A stretch of DNA of 20,694 bases from SIG710 sp045596925 (GTDB lineage: Bacteria > Bacillota > Clostridia > Oscillospirales > CAG-272): assembly GCA_045596925.1 (NCBI GenBank), contig JAZODH010000091.1, positions 1-20,694 of the forward strand. The letters run 5' to 3'. Of the stretch, positions 13,598-20,694 are shown one piece after another. Below the pieces are notes generated by a model. It saw only the letters and a list, made by a program, of their open reading frames with translations. It did not search any database and was not told the origin of the DNA. The position numbers were made by a program, and so were the translations under genes. The stretch's first letter is position 1. Each line of letters begins with the position of its first letter.

Positions 13598-14110
13598 TCA
13601 GATTTTATCGTTGGGTATCTCGTTTGCAAGCGCCGCGTTCTTGTAGCGCTTGTCGTCGGAGACTTCCTTTATTATCTCTATGCCCGAGGGTACGGTGAAG
13701 GTTTCGTCCTCCGAGGTCAGCTCCACTTCCATTACGGCGCGGTCGCCCCAAAAGGGGTAAATATCGATCTCGAAGGTGTGTGTTCCGCTTTTCAACAGAA
13801 GCCGTTCCTTTTTAACAGGGCGGCGCGCCCTGTCGGCACTCTTCAGCAGAGTTTCGTACTCCTGCTTTGTTATCTCCCCCTCAAATTCGTCGCACGTTAA
13901 TGTCGTGCGGCGAATTTTTTCGGTTTTGTAGTACTTTGTGCCGTCCGCGTACCTTCTCATTCGCACGCGGCGGGTAACGCCCGGCTCACCTTCAAGATAG
14001 GTCTGAACGATGGCGCTTCTGTCACACGCGGGAATGGTTTTCAGAACGCTTTCCGAGGGATAGCGGATAAGAAATTTTCTTTCAATTTCAAGGTTATTAT
14101 TGTTACTCAT
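13598..14110 (-). CDS. CYTH-domain protein (triphosphate tunnel metalloenzyme family)
   Basis: A 170-aa cytoplasmic protein with the CYTH signature near its N-terminus: ExExK as Glu8, Glu10 and Lys12 in LEIERKFLI. Next comes a series of basic/acidic strands (VTRRVRMRRYADGTKYYKTEK, split by the ERKFL-like blocks, CDEFEGEI, VKKERLLL, FEIDIYP, AVMEVEL) that would line the tunnel. Members hydrolyse triphosphate or polyphosphate or act as adenylate cyclase or thiamine triphosphatase; the substrate here is unknown. The ATG at 14110 is preceded by AAAGGAAG. It follows the SLH-protein gene after 18 nt, so the two are probably one transcript, though no functional link is evident. Confidence 0.88.
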   Translation of the reverse strand: MSNNNNLEIERKFLIRYPSESVLKTIPACDRSAIVQTYLEGEPGVTRRVRMRRYADGTKYYKTEKIRRTTLTCDEFEGEITKQEYETLLKSADRARRPVKKERLLLKSGTHTFEIDIYPFWGDRAVMEVELTSEDETFTVPSGIEIIKEVSDDKRYKNAALANEIPNDKI

Positions 14111-14128
14111 TTTATACTTCCTTTCGGA

Positions 14129-15421
14129 TTATTTTTTCATAAAAATCATTGCTTCGAGCATCAGCGCCGCATCTCCTCTCGACACGGGTGCGTCGGGGGA
14201 AACGTAGCCGTTTTCATGCTTTAAAATGCCCAGATTGCTTACGGTGTAAATGGCTTCCTTGGCCCATGCGGGCAGGGAAGATGCGTCGGCAAAAACGGGA
14301 CGGACTATGGGGGATTCCACCGTCTTCATGGACGTGATTATGTTGCTCAGGATCACCGCCGCCTCGGCGCGGGTCACGTTACTGTCGGGGTTGAAGCAGA
14401 GCTTGCCGTCAATTTCCGTACCGCCCGCAAAGCCCATCTTATACGCGGTGTTCACGTAGTTGCGCGTTTCCGTCGGCAGAGCGCTCACGTCGGTGAAGTA
14501 ATCGGACAGATTTTCAGCCGGCGCGGAGATTCCCGCAGCCTTCATGGCACACATGACGAACTCAGCTCTTGAAATGCTTCCGTCGGGGTCAAACTGTGTA
14601 AGTCCGTCGGAGACTGCACCGCTCATGAGCGAGTTTTCAGCCATGGTCAGAGCGGCGTTGTAAATATCGCAGTCGTCAATGTCCGAAAAGACCACCGAGG
14701 TCTGGTTTGCGCTCACCGACACCGACACGGTGGCACTGGCAGAATAGTTTCCGTAGAGGTCACGGGCAACGTATTCAAAGGAATCCGCGCCTGTAAAGCT
14801 TGCCGCGGGGGTATAGGTGAAATGCCCGCTTTCTCTGTCCGAAAGAACTACCGCGCCGTTTTTCGGATAGGAAACTATCTCAAAATACAGCTTGTCGCCA
14901 TCGGGGTCGTAGGCTTCGAGCACGCCCGTGGCGGAGTTGCGCTCGTGAGTGCGGACGGTCAGCGAAGCGTCGGACGCCAAGCTGAGTGTGGGACAGTAAT
15001 TTTCCGTGTCAATGAAGAACAGGTTGCACTTGATGGGCAGACTGCCGTCGGCAGAGAAGGTAAAATAGCTCTCTTTCACGCTCTTGTCGGCGGGAATAAA
15101 GCAGAGGGTATCCAGATTCTTTCCGCTTACCGTCTGACCCTTCTTTACGGCACCGCCCGCAACGGTCAGAGCGCCGTCCTCTTTCGGAGGCAGGGATTTA
15201 ATGGTTACAGCACCGACCTTCGACGAGTTCAGCGCCCGCATAAAATCCTGCGAGGTGAAATTCATGTTTTCGCCACTTGGAACGGTCTTTGCCATGTCGG
15301 TCTTTGACGCCATGATCTCAAGGGCCGGGGATACGGGGGAAGTCGACTTTGCCGCCACTGCCCACAGGCAGAGCGGGAGAATGAGCAATACCGCAAAAAT
15401 AAAATAACGTAAGCTTTTCAT
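14129..15421 (-). CDS. Secreted S-layer-homology (SLH) protein with two cadherin-like/Ig-like repeats
   Basis: A 430-aa surface protein. Residues 1-24 are a signal peptide (basic KSLRY, then a hydrophobic core, ending AVAA). Residues about 55-145 and 150-238 are two beta-sandwich repeats of the tandem-95/cadherin-like kind: GAVTIKSLPPKEDGALTVAG with PADKSVKESYFTF, and EAYDPDGDKLYFEIV with FTYTPAASFTGADSFEY. Residues about 245-430 are three SLH modules, each with an F-x-D opening and a SRAEF, TRAEA or SRGDA motif, which bind pyruvylated wall polysaccharide. The start at 15421 has AAAGG 8 nt upstream; the upstream in-frame GTG at 15430 overlaps that site. Likely a cell-wall-anchored structural or adhesion protein. 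It is first in a two-gene transcript with the CYTH gene. The 147 bp separating it from the divergent germination gene shows no promoter clear enough to call. Confidence 0.85.
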   Translation of the reverse strand: MKSLRYFIFAVLLILPLCLWAVAAKSTSPVSPALEIMASKTDMAKTVPSGENMNFTSQDFMRALNSSKVGAVTIKSLPPKEDGALTVAGGAVKKGQTVSGKNLDTLCFIPADKSVKESYFTFSADGSLPIKCNLFFIDTENYCPTLSLASDASLTVRTHERNSATGVLEAYDPDGDKLYFEIVSYPKNGAVVLSDRESGHFTYTPAASFTGADSFEYVARDLYGNYSASATVSVSVSANQTSVVFSDIDDCDIYNAALTMAENSLMSGAVSDGLTQFDPDGSISRAEFVMCAMKAAGISAPAENLSDYFTDVSALPTETRNYVNTAYKMGFAGGTEIDGKLCFNPDSNVTRAEAAVILSNIITSMKTVESPIVRPVFADASSLPAWAKEAIYTVSNLGILKHENGYVSPDAPVSRGDAALMLEAMIFMKK

Positions 15422-15568
15422 ATAGCACACCTTTCCGCCGAGTGACGGCTATTCCTTGTCCTCGGCCTCTTTCTACAATAAACTTATTTTGAAAAGAGGG
15501 AAAATATACCTGGCGTAAAGGATTTGATTTGCGGGAAAGATATGGATATATGAAAGGGGATTTTTGCC

Positions 15569-16975
15569 GTGGGAAAACTTAGCAGTATATACGAAAAAAA
15601 CGTAGCGGAGCTTGACCGCGCCTTACGTGTTGACGAGAGCTTTGATATGCTCCGAAAAAAGCTGGTCGTGGGCGATGGGGAATTGACCATGTACTACATC
15701 GACGGATTTGTCAAGGACACCGTCATGCAAAAGCTGATGATGCACTTTCTGTCTCTCAAAACAACAGGCACAGCTGAAGCGTTTCAGATAGAAAACCTGC
15801 CGTACGTGGAGACCGAGGTCTGCTACGACACGGATATAATGATACAAATGGTCATGAGCGGCGCGACTCTGATGCTGGGCAGCTCATTCGGCGCGGCGGC
15901 GATAATCATTGATTCAAGGGAATATCCCGCCCGTCTCACCGCCGAGCCCGACAACGACAGGGTCATGAGAGGCGCGCGAGACGGCTTTGTTGAGACGCTT
16001 ATTTTCAATACCGCTCTTATCCGCCGCCGTGTCCGCGATCCGAACCTCACTGTTTACCATACCACGGTGGGAAGCGTTTCGGGGACGGACGTGGTCCTGT
16101 GCTACATGGAGCATAAGGCCGACCCGAAGTACGTTGAATTTTTAAAGGAGAAGCTGAAAAAGATCAAGGCGAAGTCCCTGACTATGGGACATCAATCCTT
16201 GGCGGAATGCCTGGCGGGGTCGGGGTGGTTCAATCCGTTTCCCAAGATCCGCTGTACCGAGCGTCCCGATACGGCTGTATCTCAGCTTCTTGAGGGGTGC
16301 GTCATACTCATCTGCGACAACTCCCCCGAGGCCATGATACTGCCTACCTCGGTCTTTGATTTCATGCAGGAGACGGGGGATTTTTACTTCCCGCCCTTGA
16401 CGGGAACTTACCTGCGTATGGTGCGTCAGATAGTATTTTGGTCGACTCTGGTTATAACGCCTCTGTGGTATCTTTGCATCATGAACGCGTCGATGCTGCC
16501 CGAAGCTCTGAAATTTCTCGTTCCCACCGAATCGGCGGCTTTGCCGATCCTTGTGCAGATCCTGTTGGTCGAATTTTTGCTTGACGGTCTGAAGCTGGCG
16601 TCCATGAACACCCCCGATATGCTTTCAAACTCTCTTTCGGTGGTGGGCGGTCTACTGCTGGGAGACCTGGCGGTGGGGCTTGGGTGGCTTTTGCCCGAGG
16701 TGATACTCTGCATAGCGTTTGTTGCTATCGGAAGCTTTACTCAGACAAGCTACGAGCTTGGTTACGCATTCAAATTTATGAGAGTTCTGATACTTGTGCT
16801 GACGGCTTGCCTCAATATCTGGGGCTTTGCTCTCGGACTTGTGGTCTCGTTTGTGCTGATTGCCTCGAACAGAACGGTCAACCGCCGCCGCAGTTATCTC
16901 TATCCTCTGATACCCTTTAACGGCCGCGCCCTGCTGGGGCTTATAATCCGTCCCAAGAAAAGCTCGGATTCTTAA
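15569..16975 (+). CDS. spoVAF: Spore germination protein, GerA/SpoVAF family
   Basis: A 468-aa membrane protein. The soluble N-terminal domain (about 1-270) includes MYYIDGFVKDTVMQKLM, YVETEVCYDTD and the family signature NPFPKIRCTERPDTAVSQLLEGCVILICDNSPEAMILP (split at the conserved TERPD). It is followed by about five transmembrane segments between residues 285 and 450. GerA-type A subunits and SpoVAF sit in the spore inner membrane, in germinant receptors or the SpoVA channel. The N-terminal DGxVxxxVMQKL style and short length favour SpoVAF over GerAA, but this is a judgement by eye. The GTG at 15569 has AAAGGGGA 8 nt upstream. No other spoVA or gerB/gerC genes are adjacent, which is unusual for a receptor operon. 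It is divergent from the SLH gene. Confidence 0.7.
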   Translation: MGKLSSIYEKNVAELDRALRVDESFDMLRKKLVVGDGELTMYYIDGFVKDTVMQKLMMHFLSLKTTGTAEAFQIENLPYVETEVCYDTDIMIQMVMSGATLMLGSSFGAAAIIIDSREYPARLTAEPDNDRVMRGARDGFVETLIFNTALIRRRVRDPNLTVYHTTVGSVSGTDVVLCYMEHKADPKYVEFLKEKLKKIKAKSLTMGHQSLAECLAGSGWFNPFPKIRCTERPDTAVSQLLEGCVILICDNSPEAMILPTSVFDFMQETGDFYFPPLTGTYLRMVRQIVFWSTLVITPLWYLCIMNASMLPEALKFLVPTESAALPILVQILLVEFLLDGLKLASMNTPDMLSNSLSVVGGLLLGDLAVGLGWLLPEVILCIAFVAIGSFTQTSYELGYAFKFMRVLILVLTACLNIWGFALGLVVSFVLIASNRTVNRRRSYLYPLIPFNGRALLGLIIRPKKSSDS

Positions 16976-17084
16976 TTTATTTTACCTTATTTTTTATCCG
17001 CATACAAGTGGTTGGGCGAAAAAAGTAAACAAAAATCGGAGTGCGGCATATTCTGTATTGATTTTGGATGAAAAGGAGAGCGTC

Positions 17085-18119
17085 ATGGAAGAAAAATATT
17101 TTGCCGCCGCAAATTCGGGAGAAGGATTCGTCAGTTATTTTGGCGAGGTGTTCAGATCAGAAGAATTTGAACACGTTTATATAGTTAAGGGTGGTCCCGG
17201 TACGGGAAAGAGTTATTTTATGCGGCAGGTGGCGCGGGAAGCGGAGCGACAGGGCGAAAAGGTGGTCTATTGGTACTGTTCTTCCGACCCCGATTCTCTG
17301 GACGGCATTACGGTTGGTTCGCGCTTTGCCATGGTCGACGGTACGGCGCCCCACGACATGGGCTGCAAAACTCCGGGGGCGGTTGAGAACATCGTTGACC
17401 TGGGCGCTTTCTGGTCGGTGCCGTCACTTTCGAAAATGAGACGGGACATTGAAGCTCTAAATACGCAAAAGGGCGGCGCGTACAAGCGGGCATACAGATT
17501 TCTCTACGCCTACTCGCAGTTGTCCGAGGCGGTGGAGGATATGGTCGTACCCCATGCCGACGGAAGAATGCTTGAGGGCGAAGCCCGCAGACTGTTGTAC
17601 TCTCTTCCGGACGGGACGGGATATGAAATCTCCACCGCGCTTTGCGACTCGGTGGGAATGAAAGGTCGGGTGAGGTTTGACACCTACGAGCGATTTGCCC
17701 GTAAGACCGTGAAGATAAGTGACTTTTTCGAAACCGCACACCTGCTTCTTTCGGCCGTGGCTTGTGAGGCAAGGAGACGGAACATGAAAATACAGGTCTC
17801 GTACAATCCTATTCAGCCAAAGCGCATGGACGCACTTTCTGTTGAGGGCGAGCTTGCCTTTTGTATCTCCGACGGAGATTCTCCTGTTAAAATGAAGGAT
17901 TTTATCGGCGACGGTTTTGCCGAGAGGGAAAGAGAAGCGGAGCGGATACTGGATCTTCGTTCGGTGATCTTCTCCGAGGCGGTATCCGCCCTTGACTGTG
18001 TGCGTCGGACCCATTTCAAGATAGAAGAGATATACCAGTCTGCCATGGATTTTGCCGAAAAGGAAAAGTACACCGAAAAATTTATCCGGCAGATCCTAAA
18101 AAAGCCCGATAGGGGTTGA
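17085..18119 (+). CDS. P-loop ATPase of unknown function, PRK06851-like, with a degenerate second repeat
   Basis: A 344-aa protein with a Walker A motif, VKGGPGTGKSYFM (GGPGTGKS at 36-43), then CSSDPDSLDGI, MVDGTAPH and GCKTPGAVENIVDLG, matching what is remembered of the conserved PRK06851 ATPase family of Firmicutes. Residues about 31-92 and 208-270 align with each other (VAREAERQGEKVVYWYCSSD against VACEARRRNMKIQVSYNPIQ, then SLDGITV against RMDALSV), but the second copy lacks any GxGKS. So this looks like an internal duplication with one dead site. The ATG at 17085 is chosen (AAGGAG 6 nt upstream) over an in-frame start at 17058. It follows the germination gene by 109 nt on the same strand. 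No function is established; a sporulation link is only by neighbourhood. Confidence 0.75.
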   Translation: MEEKYFAAANSGEGFVSYFGEVFRSEEFEHVYIVKGGPGTGKSYFMRQVAREAERQGEKVVYWYCSSDPDSLDGITVGSRFAMVDGTAPHDMGCKTPGAVENIVDLGAFWSVPSLSKMRRDIEALNTQKGGAYKRAYRFLYAYSQLSEAVEDMVVPHADGRMLEGEARRLLYSLPDGTGYEISTALCDSVGMKGRVRFDTYERFARKTVKISDFFETAHLLLSAVACEARRRNMKIQVSYNPIQPKRMDALSVEGELAFCISDGDSPVKMKDFIGDGFAEREREAERILDLRSVIFSEAVSALDCVRRTHFKIEEIYQSAMDFAEKEKYTEKFIRQILKKPDRG

Positions 18120-18144
18120 AAATTTGGGGAAAATAGGGTAAAAT
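18116..18144 (+). promoter_or_regulatory. Promoter of the metallo-beta-lactamase/serine hydrolase pair
   Basis: TTGAAA (18116-18121), 17-bp spacer, TAAAAT (18139-18144) in the context GGGTAAAAT. The -35 box overlaps the stop codon of the upstream ATPase gene. The start codon is 32 nt downstream. Confidence 0.8.
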
Positions 18145-18176
18145 ACACTTGGTAATAAAATCACCGGAGTGAGAAT

Positions 18177-19043
18177 ATGAAAAAGCTTTCCCCTAAGGTC
18201 AGAAATATAATATTTGTAGTAGTGCTCGTCATCGCGGCGGCATCGTTCGTATACGAAAACTATATCCGACAGCCTGTGACGGTGGACGGAGAGATAGCCG
18301 TTCACGCCATCGACGTGGGTCAAGGTGACAGTACTCTCATCGTGGCACCCGAGGGCAACCTGCTTATCGATGCGGGCACGAATTCGTCCGAGAGCCATTT
18401 GCTTGCTTATCTTGATATGCAAGGTATTGAAACGATAGATTATTTCATTCTTACCCACCCGCATGAGGACCATATCGGCGGCGCCGATGCAGTGTTTGAA
18501 AACTATGAGGTCAAAAACGTCGTTCTCACCTTCTTTCCCTCGACCAGCAACGCTTATGACGCCATTCTGGATGCCTTGAAGGAAAATGTTTATACAAACG
18601 TGATCGAGTGCGAGGCGGGTGCGGAATATTCCCTCGGTGAAATGAAAATGAAGCTTCTGGGGCCCGATCCCGACGATCTCGGTGATGATGCGAACAACTC
18701 AAGTATCATAACCAAGATCACCTACGGCGAAAGCTCACTTCTTTTCACGGGAGACGCAGAGTATGAGGTGGAAGCCATGCTTATATCCCGTTGGGGCAAC
18801 GAGCTTGACTGTGATTTCTTCAAGCTGGGACACCATGGCTCAAGCACGTCCAATTCCGATGCTTTTATGGACGTCGTTTCACCGTATATGGCGCTCGTGT
18901 CCTGCGGCGAGGATAATTCCTATGGCCACCCTCACCGCGAGATAGTCACCATGCTGAAAAACAGAAACATAGAATATTACCGCACCGACAAGGACGGAAG
19001 CGTCATCTTTGTCTGCGACGGCGAAAGGATTTATAAAAAATAA
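18177..19043 (+). CDS. Membrane-anchored ComEC/Rec2-type metallo-beta-lactamase-fold hydrolase
   Basis: A 288-aa protein with an N-terminal signal anchor (residues about 9-28, NIIFVVVLVIAAASFVYENY). The rest is a metallo-beta-lactamase domain resembling the C-terminal domain of ComEC: VHAIDVGQGDSTLI, LLIDAGTN, the metal-binding THPHEDHIGG (H94, H96, D98, H99), LFTGDAE, and FKLGHHGSSTSNS with a further His. In stand-alone proteins of this type the domain faces outside and may cleave nucleic acid or other phosphodiesters; substrate is unknown. It is not full ComEC because the membrane channel domain is absent. GGAG lies 8 nt before the ATG. The next gene starts 18 nt after its stop, so the two are co-transcribed. 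Confidence 0.87.
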   Translation: MKKLSPKVRNIIFVVVLVIAAASFVYENYIRQPVTVDGEIAVHAIDVGQGDSTLIVAPEGNLLIDAGTNSSESHLLAYLDMQGIETIDYFILTHPHEDHIGGADAVFENYEVKNVVLTFFPSTSNAYDAILDALKENVYTNVIECEAGAEYSLGEMKMKLLGPDPDDLGDDANNSSIITKITYGESSLLFTGDAEYEVEAMLISRWGNELDCDFFKLGHHGSSTSNSDAFMDVVSPYMALVSCGEDNSYGHPHREIVTMLKNRNIEYYRTDKDGSVIFVCDGERIYKK

Positions 19044-19061
19044 AATCGGAGGACTGATAAA

Positions 19062-20273
19062 ATGTACGATTTTTCCGAACTTGAAAAATACATAGATTCC
19101 TTTGAGAGCATTGGCGTTTCTATGGCGGACGTTAAGGTCATGATAGACCACGAGGAGGTCTTCCACCGCGGCGCGGGATTTTCCGACGCGGGGAGGCAGA
19201 AGAGAATGGGCGGTGACGATATCATGTGGCTCTTCTCCACGTCAAAGGTCATCACCTGTACTGCGGCAATGCGCCTGGTTGACAGAGGAGAGCTTTCCCC
19301 CGACGACACCCTTGACCGATACCTGCCCGAATATGCGGAGATGAGCGTCCGTGAGGCCGACGGTACTGTCAGACCCGCACAGCGAAAGATCACGATCCGC
19401 GACCTGTTCACCATGACCGCTGGATTTACATACGAGCCCTTGCACCGGCTGAGGCGTGCTTACAATGCGCATCATGGCGGTGATGAGGATATTGACGAGG
19501 TCAAAAAGCAGGTGCCCGAGTCCTTGTTCGAGCTTGGCAAACAAGAAAGAATAACAGTTCGTGAATTTGCTCGTGCCGTAGCGGAGCTTCCTTTGCATTT
19601 CGAACCCTCAACTCGCTATGTGTACAGCATTTGCCATGATATTCTGGGAGCGGTCGTTGAGGTAGTCAGCGGAATGAGCCTCGGGGAATATATGAAAAAG
19701 TATATCTTCGATCCCCTTGGAATGAACGATACGGGATTCGTTCTGCCCGAGGAGAAAAAGGACAGACTTGCGGTGGGATACGAATATATAAATGTAACCA
19801 ATACTTCAAAGCTTACCTTCGAAAGATGCGAATACAGCACGGCCCCCGGTTTTGAGAGTGGAGGTGCGGGAATCTGCAGTACGGTAAATGATTATGCCAA
19901 ATTGGTGGATACTCTTGCCTGCGGCGGCACGTCAAAGGACGGCTATTATCTTATGAGTCCCGAAACGGTGGCCCTCATGGGCACAAATCAGCTTACGCCC
20001 TCTGCGCTGGCCGACTTCTGCTCCGAGCCGAGAAAATACGGCTACGGCTGGGGATACTGCGGCAGAGTTCATATCCGCCCCGAGGTTTCCTTGGCACACT
20101 CTCCCGCGGGTGAGTTCGGCTGGGACGGCGCGGCGGCCACCTATTGCCTGGTGGATGCCAAGAATAAGCTGTCGATTTTCTTCGGCACTTACATAAGAGG
20201 ACAGAACCAGTATATGTATAACAGAGTTCACCCACATATTCGCGATCTTGTATATAAAGCGATAAATAAATAA
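19062..20273 (+). CDS. Serine hydrolase of the beta-lactamase (class C/family VIII esterase) fold
   Basis: A 403-aa protein with the penicillin-binding/AmpC-like fold. The SxxK motif is Ser59-Thr-Ser-Lys62 in WLFSTSKVIT; the YxN-like motif is Tyr188-Ser-Ile in RYVYSICHDILG. It also has GELSPDDTLDRYLPEY, ITIRDLFTMTAGF and the C-terminal EFGWDGAAATYCLVD region that takes the place of the KTG triad. No signal peptide is visible at MYDFSELEKY, so it is probably cytoplasmic. Members act as esterases, D-amino-acid amidases or peptidases; antibiotic resistance should not be assumed, as YSI replaces YxN. GGAGG lies 9 nt before the ATG. It is the second gene of a two-gene unit, followed by a hairpin 5 nt after the stop. 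Confidence 0.88.
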   Translation: MYDFSELEKYIDSFESIGVSMADVKVMIDHEEVFHRGAGFSDAGRQKRMGGDDIMWLFSTSKVITCTAAMRLVDRGELSPDDTLDRYLPEYAEMSVREADGTVRPAQRKITIRDLFTMTAGFTYEPLHRLRRAYNAHHGGDEDIDEVKKQVPESLFELGKQERITVREFARAVAELPLHFEPSTRYVYSICHDILGAVVEVVSGMSLGEYMKKYIFDPLGMNDTGFVLPEEKKDRLAVGYEYINVTNTSKLTFERCEYSTAPGFESGGAGICSTVNDYAKLVDTLACGGTSKDGYYLMSPETVALMGTNQLTPSALADFCSEPRKYGYGWGYCGRVHIRPEVSLAHSPAGEFGWDGAAATYCLVDAKNKLSIFFGTYIRGQNQYMYNRVHPHIRDLVYKAINK

Positions 20274-20278
20274 GGAAG

Positions 20279-20308
20279 ACCGCCGCCCGCGCAGTGCGGC
20301 GGTTTGGC
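20279..20308 (+). terminator. Hairpin after the serine hydrolase gene, probable terminator
   Basis: ACCGCCGC (20279-20286) pairs perfectly with GCGGCGGT (20296-20303) around a 9-nt loop. The following tract, TTGGCTTG, is only weakly T-rich, so termination may be incomplete. Confidence 0.6.
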
Positions 20309-20404
20309 TTGTGGTGATTTTGCACAAAAACCGCATACACAAACTATCGTTTTGCACCAAAAGATAAAAAGTATAAAAAGGTCGAAAAAAGTTGAGAAAA
20401 AGGC

Positions 20405-20433
20405 TTGACAAATGGATGTCAAAGTGATAAAAT
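20405..20433 (+). promoter_or_regulatory. Upstream (P1) promoter of a probable rRNA operon
   Basis: Perfect TTGACA (20405-20410), 17-bp spacer and TAAAAT (20428-20433), preceded by A-rich DNA over 20359-20400 that would act as an UP element. AGGCAGG follows the -10, close to the AGACAGG that follows the second promoter, so both would start on G. Together with P2 it fills the otherwise gene-free last 420 bp. Confidence 0.85.
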
Positions 20434-20518
20434 AGGCAGGTCGTTTGATAAAGCGGCGGTATCACTGAAGAACTTTTGAAGAACACTGAAAAAATTTCAA
20501 AAAAATTGAAAAAAGTGC

Positions 20519-20547
20519 TTGACAAGAGGGGAAGATAGTGATATAAT
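20519..20547 (+). promoter_or_regulatory. Downstream (P2) promoter of a probable rRNA operon
   Basis: Perfect TTGACA (20519-20524), 17-bp spacer and perfect TATAAT (20542-20547), 114 bp after P1, with A-tracts at 20489-20516 upstream. Two full-strength tandem promoters about 100 bp apart with UP-like A-tracts are the usual arrangement in front of Firmicute rRNA operons. Confidence 0.9.
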
Positions 20548-20553
20548 AGACAG

Positions 20554-20694
20554 GCTGTCCCGAAAAAAGCGGGAAAGCGGATTGGTCATTGAAAATTGAA
20601 CAACAAGAGATGAAGTACAAAGCATATGAATATGTGTGAAAAGACGAATCTCGCAATTTCTTGAGAATACTACTCAAACAAAAGTAAAACGAGC
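20554..20694 (+). other. Leader of a probable 16S-23S-5S rRNA operon, cut by the window edge
   Basis: From the expected P2 start to the window end there is no credible ORF. GGTCATTGAAAATTGAACAA (20584-20603) resembles the boxA-adjacent sequence common in clostridial rRNA leaders and spacers. Short hairpins such as CCCG/CGGG near 20560-20573 and TTGAG/CTCAA near 20663-20678 are present. The 16S start (the GAGTTTGATC-type sequence) is not reached. The rRNA identity is therefore an inference from promoters and leader. Confidence 0.65.

Noticed and set aside
13367..13900. 177-codon plus-strand frame after rpmA
   Set aside because: It runs through the rpmA terminator and the palindromic repeat and then antisense to the CYTH gene; composition is unlike a protein.
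19062..20273. Antibiotic-resistance beta-lactamase
   Set aside because: SxxK is present, but the YxN motif is YSI and no signal peptide is visible, so an esterase or peptidase role is more likely.
20304..20694. Short minus-strand frames reading toward the serine hydrolase
   Set aside because: They are AT-rich, lack ribosome binding sites and cover two consensus promoters on the plus strand.

Overview
The window looks like chromosomal core genome from an anaerobic, spore-forming Gram-positive Firmicute of the class Clostridia, probably a gut Oscillospirales/Lachnospirales-type organism. Four things point there: an L27 with the Firmicute-specific cleavable N-terminus and its Prp protease between rplU and rpmA, a GerA/SpoVAF-family germination protein, strong GGAGG ribosome binding sites, and sigma-A promoters with 17-bp spacers. 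The taxon is inferred from gene content, not from a marker comparison. No prophage, CRISPR array, insertion sequence, tRNA gene or defence system was seen.

Layout. (1) 1-2008, minus strand: a deoxyribonucleoside catabolic operon deoC-deoD-deoB, with deoB running off the left edge. (2) 2102-6742, plus strand: a divergent promoter, then murJ, a GT4 glycosyltransferase and dxs with overlapping ends, an envelope/isoprenoid operon. (3) 6758-8346: a complete promoter, a folded leader that also holds a 17-codon Asp-rich ORF, an intrinsic terminator, and then a CNNM/CorC-type membrane protein. This is the most interesting regulatory unit here. (4) 8375-10133: monocistronic gpmI (glycolysis) with its own promoter and terminator. 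(5) 10145-11948: a homodimer-type ABC exporter. (6) 11949-12302: a stretch without genes, packed with consecutive perfect hairpins. (7) 12280-13463: rplU-prp-rpmA with a promoter, a likely L21 leader and a strong terminator. (8) 13469-13588: a MITE-like palindromic element between convergent genes. (9) 13598-15421, minus strand: an SLH-domain surface protein followed by a CYTH phosphohydrolase. (10) 15569-18119, plus strand: a SpoVAF/GerA-like protein and a P-loop ATPase with a degenerate second copy of its domain. (11) 18116-20308: a membrane-anchored ComEC-like metallo-beta-lactamase and a beta-lactamase-fold serine hydrolase. (12) 20309-20694: two tandem consensus promoters and a leader that look like the start of an rRNA operon whose 16S gene lies just beyond the right edge.

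How the parts fit. The deo operon salvages nucleosides: DeoD makes (deoxy)ribose-1-phosphate, DeoB converts it to the 5-phosphate, and DeoC cleaves deoxyribose-5-phosphate to acetaldehyde and glyceraldehyde-3-phosphate, which enters the glycolysis that GpmI serves. Dxs starts the MEP isoprenoid pathway that supplies undecaprenyl carriers, and MurJ flips lipid II, so region 2 is coherent. Prp matures the L27 encoded next to it. Most promoters have a TAAAAT or TATAAT -10 box, and three share the 11-mer TGTGGTAAAAT.
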